A program made the translations under genes and the position numbers. From Vombatus ursinus (taxonomy: Eukaryota; Chordata; Mammalia; Diprotodontia; Vombatidae): 64,000 nt of DNA. Location: assembly GCF_900497805.2 (NCBI RefSeq), contig NW_020954630.1, forward strand, positions 4,253,573 to 4,317,572, read 5' to 3'. Below, one piece after another: positions 1-9,240 of the stretch. The notes under the pieces were generated by a model. The model saw nothing but the letters and a program-made list of their open reading frames with translations, was not told where the DNA came from and searched no databases. Position 1 is the first letter of the stretch. Each line of letters opens with the position of its first letter.

Positions 1-86
1 AACTGGAGAGGAAAATGGCAAGCCACTCTAGTATCTTTGCCAAGAAAACCCCAAATGGATTGGACATAACTGAAAAATGACTTAAC
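1..86 (+). mobile_element. Type A marsupial CORE-SINE, 3' half cut by window edge
   Basis: Shows the type A 3' half: 'aaaatggcaagccactc', then 'gccaagaaaaccccaaatgg' and a degenerate 'ggacataactgaaaaatgac' end. The tRNA-like head lies outside the window. This SINE type is a marsupial hallmark and recurs at 8.8, 17.7, 24.1, 52.8 and 59.9 kb. Confidence 0.85.
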
Positions 87-199
87 ATCTACCCTATATA
101 TGGCTTGGAAGTGGGTCTTTGGCTCCTAAAATTTCCCCATTGATCCCTGGAATTCTTCTAACAGGGCATATAAAGCCTTTTATTCCACTATTCTTTTAA

Positions 200-345
200 A
201 AATGAATTTAATTAACTGAGTATTGTGTGCTTATTATGTGAAGAGCATGGTACTAGACACTAAAATAAGTTTAAATAAGAAACAGTTTATGATCTCATGG
301 AGTTTCCAGTCTGGGAAGGGGATGGGACACATATACAAGGAACAA
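200..345 (-). mobile_element. L2 LINE 3'-end fragment
   Basis: Reverse complement of the L2 3' end: 'gtgcttattatgtg' and 'ctcatggagtttccagtctg' correspond to the L2 tail region that reads 'tgtaagctccatgagggc' on its sense strand. Eroded. Further L2-like sequence at about 1015-1080 may be the same copy, split by the MIR and CR1/L3 pieces between. Confidence 0.6.
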
Positions 346-394
346 AATAATACATTGATAAACTAATCACTGTCAAGAAGAGATTTTGTATAGG

Positions 395-575
395 ATCGTA
401 TACCTAGAACTAGAAGGGATCCCAGAGCCATGTAGTCCAAACTCTTTATTTTACAGATGAGGAAACTGAGTCTCAGGGAGTTTAATTGACTTGTCCAAGG
501 TCACACAAGTAGTAAGTGTTTTGGGTAATCAGACTGGTGTAGATTCTTTTGTAGAAGCCATATGAGGTTCTGTTG
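395..575 (-). mobile_element. MIR-class SINE
   Basis: Antisense MIR core: 'agatgaggaaactgagtc' then 'ttgtccaaggtcacacaagt'. The left part ('actagaagggatcccaga') is the flank usual in the therian/marsupial MIR groups. Confidence 0.8.
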
Positions 576-599
576 ATGTACTTGGGATCCATTACACTG

Positions 600-962
600 G
601 AAAAGCAACAGCCTGGGGAAATAACTGTTTTCAAGTATTTGATAGGCTGTCACATGGAGGAGGAAGGATTGGACTTGTTCTGCTTGGCCCCAGAAGAGAG
701 AACTTGGAGAAATGGGTGGAAGATGAAAAGAGATAAATTTAGACTTGGTAAAAGGTGTGTGTGGGGGGAGTGTCCTAACAATTAGAGCCATTCCAAAGTG
801 GAATAGTTCCCTCAGAGGTAGTGGGTTACCACTCAATGGAAGTCTTTGAGCAAAAGATGGTTGATTACTTGTCGGGTATATTGTAGAATGGATTGTCTTT
901 TGTATATGGGTTTGACTAGATGATCCTCTGAGGTCTCTTCCAACTCAGAGATCCTATGACAA
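600..962 (+). mobile_element. CR1/L3 LINE 3' end
   Basis: Ends with the CR1/L3-type tail 'ggtctcttccaactcagaga' followed by 'tcctatgac'. Upstream 'cctaacaattagagcc', 'gtggaatagttccctcag' and 'gaagtctttgagcaaaagat' follow the order of the CR1/L3 3' region. Other copies: 10.5 kb (antisense), 26.3 kb (antisense), 33.5 kb and 52.4 kb. Confidence 0.8.
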
Positions 963-1439
963 GTACAAGAGAAAAGCTAGTTGAGACAAAAGGCAGGAAA
1001 AAAAAGATCATTATAGCTTGGGAGATCAGGAATATTCCTTGGAGAAGATGGGATTTTAGTTGAGTTTTAATGAATGGAATTCAAAAGACCAATGAGATTG
1101 AGAGAATTTGCATCTAGATATAGAGAAAAGATCAGTTCAAGTTCCTTATGGAGAGGCATTAACATATTTACATCAGAGGGTAATGAATGATATCAGATCC
1201 TTTCCTAAGACTAAGTTTTCACTAAAAAGGAAAAACAAAGGGAGGCACAGAGCATCTGAATAGGAGGAGCATCATGGGAAAGTGAAAGTGGTTAGGACAA
1301 GGAAACTAGGAGGAACAAAGATAAATTTCATGACCTATTTTATCTAAGATGAACCTTGGTTCAGCATGAAGACAAAAATAAAGAAGCTTTGGTACCTTCT
1401 GCCAGACTCATCAGGGTCACAGGAAGCAGTGTGTTAACA
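963..1439. other. Unassigned DNA, possibly degenerate L2
   Basis: No clear gene or young repeat. Bases 1015-1080 resemble antisense L2 ('gggattttagttgagtttta'), so this may be the interior of the fragment at 200-345. The rest is AG-rich unique sequence. Confidence 0.4.
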
Positions 1440-1665
1440 CATAAAACATTTCATGATAACTAAAGAATTAAAAATCATAAAAGCTCCCATTCAAATAGTA
1501 CTTTTGTTTTACAAAAATGTTTTCTTACAAGTGTTATTATCACCATTTTCCAGAAAGGTTTTAAATGACTTGACCAAGGTTGCACAGTTATTCAATGTCA
1601 GTTCCAGAAATCAATACCAGGCCTTTTAAGAAGAAGTCCATTTTGCTCCCTACCACAACATGATC
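1440..1665 (-). mobile_element. MIR/type B CORE-SINE, old
   Basis: Antisense order of the type B element: a degenerate 'tgttattatcaccattttcc', then 'aaatgacttgaccaaggttg' and 'cacagttattcaatg'. Strongly diverged. Confidence 0.65.
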
Positions 1666-1821
1666 GTGTTTTGTAGAATATGATTTATTCTGCCATATTG
1701 GGTGGTGGTGGAGGAGGGGAACTGTAGATTTGCCATTAAAAGGTTTCTTTGCTATTACATCGTGACCCTTTCACATACCCTCCTTTTCTCCTTGCCTCCC
1801 CCAGTGGCCAATAGAATGCTG

Positions 1822-1893
1822 AGACACTCAATAAATTCTTCTGAAATTGATTAGGCAATTCAATAGACACTCAATACATTCTTCTGGAATTGA
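1822..1893 (+). repeat. Local 43-bp-period direct duplication in an L2-like tail
   Basis: 'agacactcaataaattcttc' at 1822 recurs as 'agacactcaatacattcttc' at 1865; the 29-bp units differ at two positions. The unit resembles an L2 3' terminus ('ctcaataaat'). Probably a small tandem duplication at the end of an old L2. Confidence 0.7.
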
Positions 1894-1989
1894 ATTGAAC
1901 ATAAAGAACATCTCAGGTTCTTATCTAGCCTCCCCACTCAGTGCAATAATTATCTCATGTGTCATTCACCTTGTGGGTCAGAAATTCCT

Positions 1990-2600
1990 CCTATCTTTCT
2001 CTGTTCTTCTCTCCCATGTCCTGTACCACTGAACAGTTCCACTCCTTACCCCTTCCCAGAGACATTATTGGTACAAAATGACTGTGTTTGAGTACCAAGG
2101 TGCCAGTATTTGGAGGATGGAGTATGCATTTTATATCCTTATTAGTCCCACATGCTTTGTGGTCTTCTACCAGCCTTATACCACCTTGTATAGCCACCTG
2201 TTCTTTCATCAGACCCAAGGGCTTCCAGCCACTGAGTCCTGTTACCATTATAACCTTCTCCTGGGGTCTCATCTTTCCCCATTACCGACCAGTGTGTCTG
2301 CTCCCTCCCACTCCCATTGGGACAAGATACCGGTGTTGCACCACTAAGCCTGGGGACCCTTACCACAGAATGTTCAAGACCAGTGGCAACATCAGTGGTA
2401 ATGACACCGTGTGCCTCCCTCCCCAGCAGTAGCTGCAGAGTCTCTGTTTCCTCTCAACCCTCCAATGAATTGGCTTCATGTACCAGTGTTCCCGTTCTGG
2501 CTCTACCCTCTCACAGAGAGATTAGACCAACAGCAATTATGCTAGTCCCACCAGGTCTAATCTGTTTGACAAGCAGTCAAGGCTGAGGGACAGGGCCAGA
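1990..2600. other. Unassigned, relatively GC-rich unique block
   Basis: About 600 bp with noticeably higher GC than its surroundings and no repeat I can name. Open frames of 61-114 codons lie on both strands (for example 2088-2432 plus, 1991-2272 minus), as expected by chance at this composition. No domain, splice pair or codon pattern supports coding. It could be an old retrocopy, an unrecognised repeat or a regulatory block. Confidence 0.4.
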
Positions 2601-2829
2601 GCTGGGCAACAATATGATTACTCTACTGAACTTATTCACACCTACAACCCATGGCTTGGTGGTAAGACTCTTGACCTAGCCATTAACAATTATTAGCTGT
2701 ATCACCCTGAATAAGTCATGTAATCATTGTATATCTTAAATATCTCCATAGGACTTAATTATTAAGTCATAGATAAATCATGATGTGCCTTAGTGGAAAG
2801 AATTCCCCACCACGACAGTTCACAGAAAA
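2601..2829. other. Unassigned with faint MIR-like segment
   Basis: Around 2680-2745 'attagctgtatcaccctg' and 'aagtcatgtaatc' faintly follow a sense MIR core. Too diverged to be sure. Nothing else recognised. Confidence 0.3.
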
Positions 2830-3400
2830 ATCCTTTGGATATTTGCATATGTGCAAGGCCTTATTCTAGGCACTGGTGATATAAAGATAATAATCAACAC
2901 AGTCCCTGCCTAGGAGACTTCCCATTCTACTTGAGAGGGTATGACTTTTATGTAAATAAGTATGACATAAGGCAGATTGAGATGGGGGTAGAAGAGGTGG
3001 CCCAGACAAAGTCTGGAAAATTTAAGTTTAGATCAAGGCATAGCTTTTAGCTGGGGGATCATAAGGAAAGGTTTCATGTTGGAGGTGGCATCTGGGGTAG
3101 ACCTTGAAGAGAATGGTTTCAAAAAGCAGAGAAGGAAAAGAACATGTTCCATGTATGGGGGAATGATGTACACAAATATATAGTTGCGGGAATAAGATTG
3201 GAGAATAGAGAATATTTCAACTTGGCCAAAGTATAGAAGGCAAGAAGGAGAGTAGTGTGAAAAAAAAAGCTGGAAAGTTAGGGTGGGATCAGATTACTAA
3301 GGACCTTGAATGCCAGTCTAAAAAATTTGTAGTTTGTTCTAGAGTCTTTAGGGAACTTAGCTATAGAATCCTTTCTTCTTTCACAAGGAAGAGGAAGGAG
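2830..3400 (-). mobile_element. L2 LINE 3' region, antisense
   Basis: Reads as antisense L2 for about 570 bp: 'ggcactggtgatataaagat', 'cagtccctgcctaggagact', then the upstream 3'-UTR landmarks 'ggtggcatctggggtag', 'gaacatgttccatg' and 'ggaccttgaatgccagtc'. These correspond in order to conserved L2 segments that on the sense strand include 'cctttgcacttgctgttcc'. Confidence 0.75.
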
Positions 3401-3460
3401 TCCAAATACTTTCAGTACGTAAACTATGCCTGTTTAGTCAGGTTGGTAGAAAGTGATGTT

Positions 3461-3550
3461 TATATATACATATTTATATACACATATACAAATATAGATC
3501 TAAATATAGGTATACATATATATACAAATATATACACGTGTATGTTTGTG
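3461..3550. repeat. AT-rich microsatellite (TATA/CATA)
   Basis: Interrupted TA/TACA repeat, for example 'tttatatatacatatttata' and 'gtatacatatatataca'. Eroded rather than pure. Confidence 0.85.
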
Positions 3551-3879
3551 TAAGTGTTCATGAGGTGCATCTTTGCCATTCATAGGCAGGTCCTCTGTAC
3601 CTAGTAAATAAATTCACTTGTGATGGGTATATCATAGTTAGGAATGAAGAGCTGTACCATCTGTCATAATCTGAGAATAATTCATGTATTCTTTACTTCT
3701 TCCAAAGAAATCTTTTTGTCATAGAGTGGAGAATAGTTGGGCCCAACAACCCAAGAACACAAGCTCAAACAACAACAAAGATTTTCGAAGGGTCTTTAAA
3801 ATTTAGGTCTCTTGCTTCCCTGAGTCAGCACATCCTATGCCTTCCAGCAGGCAAACCTTGTGAAGACAACATGCTTATT
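3551..3879. other. No recognised feature
   Basis: Unique-looking AT-rich sequence; no repeat or exon signature seen. Confidence 0.4.
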
Positions 3880-4230
3880 TTGTCACTTTCTGCTCAAGAA
3901 TCCACAATAACTTCCTGTTGCCTGAAGAATCAAGTCCACATATCTTTGCCTGGCTTTCAAGGCCATCTGTAATCTGATCTCCTACCTACACCTATCCAAT
4001 TATTTATAACCCAAATATGAATGCTATGCTCCAGTCAGGCTGATCTTTTTCATCTCATTAATTGACCATACTCATTCCCACCTCTGGGCACTGTTCTCTT
4101 TGTTCATGCTCTTTCATCCCAAATGACATACCTTCCAACCTTCCCTCCATCCATCCAAATCCTCACCAGTTTTCAAGGTTGTTTTTACATCCCACTTCTC
4201 CACAAACTTTTTTCTAACTAATACTGATAA
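3880..4230 (+). mobile_element. L2 LINE 3' region, sense
   Basis: Sense L2 landmarks in order: 'aataacttcctgttgcctga', 'ttcaaggccatctgtaatct', 'gctccagtcaggctgatctt', 'cctctgggcactgttctctt' and 'cacttctccacaaac'. The polyadenylation end is missing. Confidence 0.75.
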
Positions 4231-4299
4231 TTATGATTCATATGTATTTAGGTGTTTCCAAAGTTTTCAAAGTCATCCCTCACAACAGTCTTGTAATAT

Positions 4300-4570
4300 A
4301 GGTGGTCCAGCCAGCATGAGGCATGTGTGTGTGTGAGGCTGGCAATGACAGTTTGCCAGCTGCAGCCTCTTTAAAACTCACGAGTGTGAAAATTGTGCTA
4401 CTCATCTCCCTGGCAAGATTTTCTGGTAGTCAGCTCTGTGCAGCAGAGCTGCATTCCCTAAGGTGCTCTCAGTCTAAAAGCATCTGTTTTCTCTTCCTTA
4501 TACGTATGGGATTTTCTCATTTTTCCCTTCCCTTACCACCTGCCCATATCTATTTCATAAAAAAATAGGT
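4300..4570. other. Repeat-free block, candidate conserved non-coding element
   Basis: Complex sequence without recognised repeats. Contains 'gccagctgcagcctc' (E-box CAGCTG), 'aatgacagtttgcc' and 'cagagctgcattccc'. Judged only by absence of repeats and sequence complexity. Confidence 0.3.
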
Positions 4571-4588
4571 TTCAAATTGAGCACTCTA

Positions 4589-4840
4589 GGAAACTAGATA
4601 GTACTGTGGACAGAGTACCGGGCTTGAAGTCAGGAAGACTCGAGAGTTCAGAGCTTGTTTCTGTCACTTTTGTAACACTGAGCAAGTCGCTTAATCTGTC
4701 TTAGTCTCAGTTTCCTCATCTATAAGACGGTAGCAACGGTATCACCTACTTCACAGGATTGTTGTGAGGATCAAGTGAGATAACATATATTAATTGCTTT
4801 GCAAACCTTACAGCAATATATAAATGCTAGCTATTATTTA
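4589..4840 (+). mobile_element. Type B CORE-SINE (MIR/MAR1-like)
   Basis: Complete layout: degenerate head 'aactagatagtactgtggac', core 'gtctcagtttcctcatctat', 'attgttgtgaggatcaagtg' and tail 'aaatgctagctattattt'. A short TA/TATG repeat follows at 4845-4890. Confidence 0.9.
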
Positions 4841-4899
4841 AATAATATATCCATATATGGGAATGTATGTATCTATCTATATGTATGTATAAATTGCAT

Positions 4900-5589
4900 A
4901 GCTTGTCTCTCTCTTTAGCTCTAGCTCCTCCTCTAGCTTGTGCTAAACTAAGGGGAAAATATCTCCTGTCCCTTTAAGCATCTTGGTGTTTCCCTTAGGC
5001 TCCATCCAGCTCAGATTGATGACCATCAAGTTTTTATAACAGCAATATAAATAGCACTGGACACTGAAAGTAAGCCATTAGAGAATAATTTGCTCCAAGG
5101 CAAGAAGGATAAATTTACTTCTCTCCGCACCTCTCTGCCCTTCACCTGTGGATCAGAACGGGGGAAGGCAGGAAATGAAGGTTTGAAACGGCTTCCTCTA
5201 GTTTTGGGATGGTGATGTACAGGAAGAAAAGTGTGGTTGTCTAGCGTGGTGTTTCTTGCAGATCCCAGGGCCTCCATTCTCCTTGCACACCCCTGATCAT
5301 CACCTCGTTCTATTCAGCTTGCAGTTTTGTCTGGTCTTCACTTTCCCCCCATTCTGTTTCCTACATATTCAACTCTCAGGTTCTAGCCACCAGCCATTGC
5401 TCAGTTCTCTGCTTAGTCAAATCTTGGACTCAAATGGATGTAGATCTGTCCTCAGTCACCCATATTGACTTCTTTATGGAAGTCCATCAAGGTCACTGGC
5501 AGAACCACAGAAACCTGAGAATTATTGGTAGTGTCTCTTTGCCTCACAGATACCTAGCCTGCCGAATTTCCATGGGAACAACTAGTGGT
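4900..5589. other. Mostly unique DNA, no gene
   Basis: Complex, repeat-free sequence to about 5590, including a segment (4990-5280) of fairly even composition. Open frames of 70-89 codons here show no recognisable domain. Confidence 0.4.
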
Positions 5590-5715
5590 GAGGTAAGCTC
5601 AGATTACAGTAGTATAAGCATCATTATTGCTTCTTTAAACATGAGGAAATTGAGTTCCACAGAATTTAAATCTCTCATAGTAATAGTGTATGCCAGGCTT
5701 TAAGCACTGTGCCCA
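5590..5715 (-). mobile_element. MIR-class SINE fragment
   Basis: Antisense MIR remnants: 'aacatgaggaaattgagttc' and 'cacggttcaaagtccagtg'. Heavily eroded. Confidence 0.5.
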
Positions 5716-5774
5716 CGGTTCAAAGTCCAGTGTTCTCTCACATTGCCTCTAGTCAGCACTGATTTCTTCCATCT

Positions 5775-5945
5775 CCAAACTTCTATTATACTTACAAACA
5801 GTTCCACTCTGTTTGGTGCTTAATTGTTCTCTTATGTTCCCTTTTTGGTCTTCTCAACTTGATTGTAAATTCCTGGAGGGCAGGGACAAGAATTATGTAT
5901 CTTTCTTCTTTCTTTCCCACAGTACTGAAAACAGCATTAAGAAAA
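5775..5945 (+). mobile_element. L2 LINE 3' end
   Basis: 'attgtaaattcctggagggc' followed by 'agggacaagaattatgtatc' is the L2 3'-UTR signature, ending in a degenerate 'agtactgaaaacagc'. An antisense L2 piece follows directly at 5950. Confidence 0.65.
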
Positions 5946-5949
5946 GAAT

Positions 5950-6075
5950 TGTTGCTTGATCAACCAATGAACCTGTTTTTGTTAAGCCCTTACTATCTGT
6001 TAAGCACTGTGCTAAGTTTGGGAGATACAAAGACAAAGTGTGACAGTCCTTGACTTCAAGGAGTTATTATTGATG
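5950..6075 (-). mobile_element. L2 LINE 3'-end fragment, antisense
   Basis: 'ttaagcactgtgctaagttt', 'gggagatacaaagacaaagt' and 'gacttcaaggagttatta' are antisense L2 3'-end motifs. Tail-to-tail with the sense copy at 5775-5945. Confidence 0.7.
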
Positions 6076-6079
6076 CACA

Positions 6080-6414
6080 CTGAAAATGAGATGAAATTTG
6101 TTGACAAACCACATTTAGGAAGTCTACTTCATTAACACTTATACTTTTGGGAAAACATGATGAAAGAGTAGATGAAGATGGAAAACTTTGTGGATCTGGT
6201 TGCTAAAACCTTCCAGTTGCAGACATCAGTGAAGCAAATCAAAAAGACTTCAAGCATTCTTCCTTCTTAGCTAGTCAACCCTTTTAAAGCTAATCATCAT
6301 TTCTGTAATGGACAATTAGCTGACTCTCAAGAGAATGTTGATGAGTTATGAATGTGATGATTTAATGATTTCTTCTTGGGTCATGATGAGATGCTTTATT
6401 TCTCCTGCCTCATT
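6080..6414. other. Unassigned, AT-rich
   Basis: No repeat recognised. Holds homeodomain-type words such as 'gacaattagctgac' and 'aaagctaatcatc'. No coding evidence. Confidence 0.35.
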
Positions 6415-6485
6415 TCAATTTCACAAACATTTATTAAGCACCATCAGCATACGGAGCCCCGTGCTTGACTGTTGGCAGTGATATA
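6415..6485 (-). mobile_element. L2 LINE 3'-end scrap
   Basis: 'caaacatttattaagcacca' is the antisense L2 terminus; the remainder is degenerate. Confidence 0.55.
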
Positions 6486-6489
6486 TTCC

Positions 6490-6958
6490 CACATCACTAA
6501 TTATATTCAGTTTGCAGTTATTTAGGAACTGACTTGCCAGACTGGGTCTCATCCACCATCCTGGATTCCTTTCCTTCTTCCAGTTGCCTATAGACTGACC
6601 TCATTAGTGTTCTACTGGATGAATAACCAAAAGGTGAGAAAACAAAACCAACATGAGTCAGAATGACTTTGATTGCATCTACACATACCTCCCCCAACAA
6701 AACAAAACAATTCACACACAGTCTGACCTTTACCTTATTCTGACCTATACCTTCAATCCACATAGGATTGAAACATTAGCGGGGACCTGTTAGACTCCCA
6801 CAAGCTTTCCCTCAGGCACATCTGAGGGAATAGAGAAGGGTCTATAAAGTGCTGGTGAGGATGTGGATTATTATTAACCTTGTGACTTTTGTAATTCTTC
6901 ATGACCTAAACTATCAGTGTTTCTGTGTCTAAGACTTAGTCATCTGGCAACATTTTTT
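6490..6958. other. No recognised feature
   Basis: Unique-looking sequence between an L2 scrap and an hAT-like element. Nothing supportable. Confidence 0.4.
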
Positions 6959-6966
6959 GTCTAGGA

Positions 6967-7177
6967 TAGAGGTGTCAAACCTAAAACTCTTTTCAGGGAA
7001 CACTCCCCAGAGTATCCCAAACCAGATTAAAATGTAATTGGGAAATCTTTTTAAAAATAAATAAAAATATAGTAAGACACAGATAACATTACATTTTATA
7101 ATTAAGTCAATATGTGACCCATAGGTATTTTTATAAACATTTTAGTGGCCCTGATTCTGTCTGAGTTTTAAACATTA
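6967..7177. mobile_element. hAT-type non-autonomous DNA transposon (family 1)
   Basis: Begins 'tagaggtgtcaaacctaa', contains 'aatgtaattgggaaatc' and a poorly kept inverted end around 7160-7177. An 8-bp TSD, 'gtctagga' (6959-6966) and 'gtctagca' (7178-7185), brackets it with one mismatch; 8 bp is the hAT length. A second copy lies at 48845-49053. I believe it belongs with the opossum Charlie-like elements; that name is inferred. Confidence 0.75.
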
Positions 7178-7185
7178 GTCTAGCA

Positions 7186-7620
7186 CACAATTCTACCCCA
7201 GGGACTCGTGAAGTAAGGGAGCATGGACAGATAGACAGACGTACACACACTCACTCACACACACATCGAGAGACCCCAGGAATGACAAAAGGAATGACAT
7301 AACCTCTCTCTTCCCCAGAGCTGCACTTCTCCATCATGAAGAGGCCACGCTGGCTCAGTTTCTGTCTTTCCTTCTATAGCATACTGCTCTAAAACAAAAA
7401 TACAGGGCCTGGAGGGAGAGAAAGGGAGGCACCAATAAAAACCGGGCCAGATATTCTTCTTCTGCTTATTTTCATATGCTGTCTGCAGGCTGCCTAATAA
7501 TGAGAGAGGCTACGGCACTCCTCTGGGTGCTCACCAGCATTGACTGAATTTGTACTTTTGACTCCCTAATCAGCTGTCCTTACTTCCTTATTGTGGTACT
7601 CGCACCCTATTTTTTGTTAT
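7186..7620. other. CA/CT-rich stretch then repeat-free block (candidate conserved element)
   Basis: 7235-7265 is a short CA repeat. From 7290 to 7620 the sequence is complex and repeat-free, with 'caccaataaaaacc', 'ctgcctaataatgagag' and several CpGs ('aaccgggcc', 'ggctacggc'), unusual in this CpG-poor region. Confidence 0.35.
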
Positions 7621-8002
7621 AACTATACGGTGCAGGGCACCTAGGTGACTTGATTTGATCTTGTACTTAACATTGAAAGTTACAAATTCACTAGGATAGC
7701 TGGTCCTTAGCCATTTATTTTCCAAATAACTGGTTATTGAAGCCCTTTATTTTTAATTAGAATGAAATTCCTTTATTTTCTTCACATGAGTTCATGTAAC
7801 TAGCTATACTGTCTGCTTCCTGGAAAGAGTCTGGCTGGGGACGAAAATAAACCAAACAGCTAAAACAAGGTTTTGGTGTTATCTGCCACTTAATGTCTTC
7901 TGGGTAAGAAGCCTCCTAAATACTTTTAAAATTTGTAGCTAGGTGGTTTCTCACTTCAAAAGGAGATAGAATCACTCAGTTTGAAGTAGTTTGGTGACTC
8001 AC
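7621..8002. other. Unassigned; no gene
   Basis: AT-rich unique DNA. On the minus strand 8002-7997 forms the intron side of the donor-like site described in the next entry. Confidence 0.35.
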
Positions 8003-8350
8003 CTGTCCTTCTCTACCTTGAGGACTTGCGTGTGCCATATCCATGTGCAGATCTTGAATTTGCAGTCTGAATTCAGCTCTGGCTCTTCACATTCACTCCT
8101 GACAACAGATTTTCTGCCGGCCATTGGTGGAGGTTCCTGCATAAGCTTCACTGTCTCCTCTTTATCTACCTCCTTCCTTGCTAGTGTCCCACTTTTCCTT
8201 GTCTCCCATGTGTTGTCGAGGCGGTCACTTCTTCCCGGTCCTCTTCCTGCTGCCTTCTGAATCAGATGAGCTATAATTTTGTCTAAATCCCATTCCTGTT
8301 CCTGGCATTCCCTCACATGACATCTGGCTTGAGGAAGTCATTAGATGCTC
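8003..8350 (-). other. Exon-like open segment of unknown identity
   Basis: On the minus strand this ~348-bp block begins after a plausible acceptor ('ttctaagctgtggcagacag', exon starting at 8350) and ends at a perfect donor, CAG/GTGAGT (exon end 8003, intron GT at 8002-8001). One frame is open from 8337 to the donor, then meets TGA inside the putative intron (8001-7999). The ~112-residue translation is polar and charged with few hydrophobic runs; it includes 'WDLDKIIAHLIQKAAGRG' and 'RLDNTWETRK'. I recognise no family. It starts with no ATG, so it would be an internal exon. It may equally be chance; no partner exon is seen. Confidence 0.25.
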
Positions 8351-8814
8351 CTGTCTGCCACAGCTTAGAAAAGGTGGTTATTGCCATGGAGATCAGGGAG
8401 GGCGTTGGCAGTGGGAGTTTTCTGAGGTAAATTTTAAAGACTGAGATATCCACACCTGTCTAGGTACCAAAACACAGGTGCACACTGAACATTAAGGGCA
8501 TCAGATTGAGAGACCACTTTAACAAAATTGTCTCTCCTATGACTCTACACCTCAGATCTCACTAACCCCTGTGGATTTGGTGGATCCTAATTTTGACCCA
8601 CTTGTGCTCTTGATGCTGCTTTCACCTTCAGCCTTTAAGCCTCATGATCTTTGGTTGTTTTACATAAAGACTGGCTCCACCTATTCAGAAACTTTTCAGA
8701 CTCAGCTTTCCTCTGCTCGCCTAAGCTGTTAAGGCTCCAACCTATAGAACTCAACCAGCCAGAGTCTATGAGTTGTTCCTAACAGGTCTTGCTTATGCAG
8801 TTTGTTATGTTGGA
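8351..8814. other. Unassigned unique DNA
   Basis: No repeat or gene recognised between the exon-like segment and the MIR3/SINE cluster. Confidence 0.4.
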
Positions 8815-9240
8815 AAGAATGTGAGATTTGGAACAAGAGGTCATTGTTCAGTTTTGTCCAACTCTTTGTGACCCAATTGGGGTTTTCTTGGCAAAGATCT
8901 TAGAGTGGTTTGCCATTTACTTCTCCAGCTTATTTTACAGTTGGAGAAACTGAGGCAAAGAGGGTTAAGTGACTTGCCCAGGGTCACACAACTAGTAAGC
9001 GTCTGAGACCAGATTGGAACTCAAATCTTTCTGACTCCAGGCTGGGTACTCTATATACCGTGCCACCTAGTTACTCCTGAAGCAAGATGCCAGGGCTCAA
9101 ATTCTGTCTGTGTCCTATTATCTGTATGCTCTTTGACAAAGCCCCATTTCCCTTCTGGGATTCAATTTTTTCATTACTACAGTGATGAAGTGGGTCCTTA
9201 CAGGTGATCTCTAAGGTCCTTTTCATTTCCAAATCTCCAC
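8815..9240 (+). mobile_element. MIR3-like SINE with CR1/L3-type tail, split by a later SINE
   Basis: Left part 'gaatgtgagatttggaac' and right part 'ccagggctcaaattctgtct', ending 'tctctaaggtccttttcatt', make one MIR-type SINE whose 3' end resembles CR1/L3 rather than L2. A type A SINE interrupts it at about 8838-9079. Confidence 0.7.
8838..9079 (-). mobile_element. Type A marsupial CORE-SINE
   Basis: Antisense order: 'tttgtccaactctttgtgac', 'ggggttttcttggcaaagat', 'gacttgcccagggtcacaca' and end 'gtgccacctagttact'. Near full length and well preserved. A weak TSD-like pair (gaacaaga / gaagcaaga) flanks it. Confidence 0.9.

Noticed and set aside
3461-3550. Origin- or promoter-like AT-rich element
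   Set aside because: It is a simple TA/TACA microsatellite, like those at 32.3, 33.0, 38.7, 45.2 and 61.3 kb.
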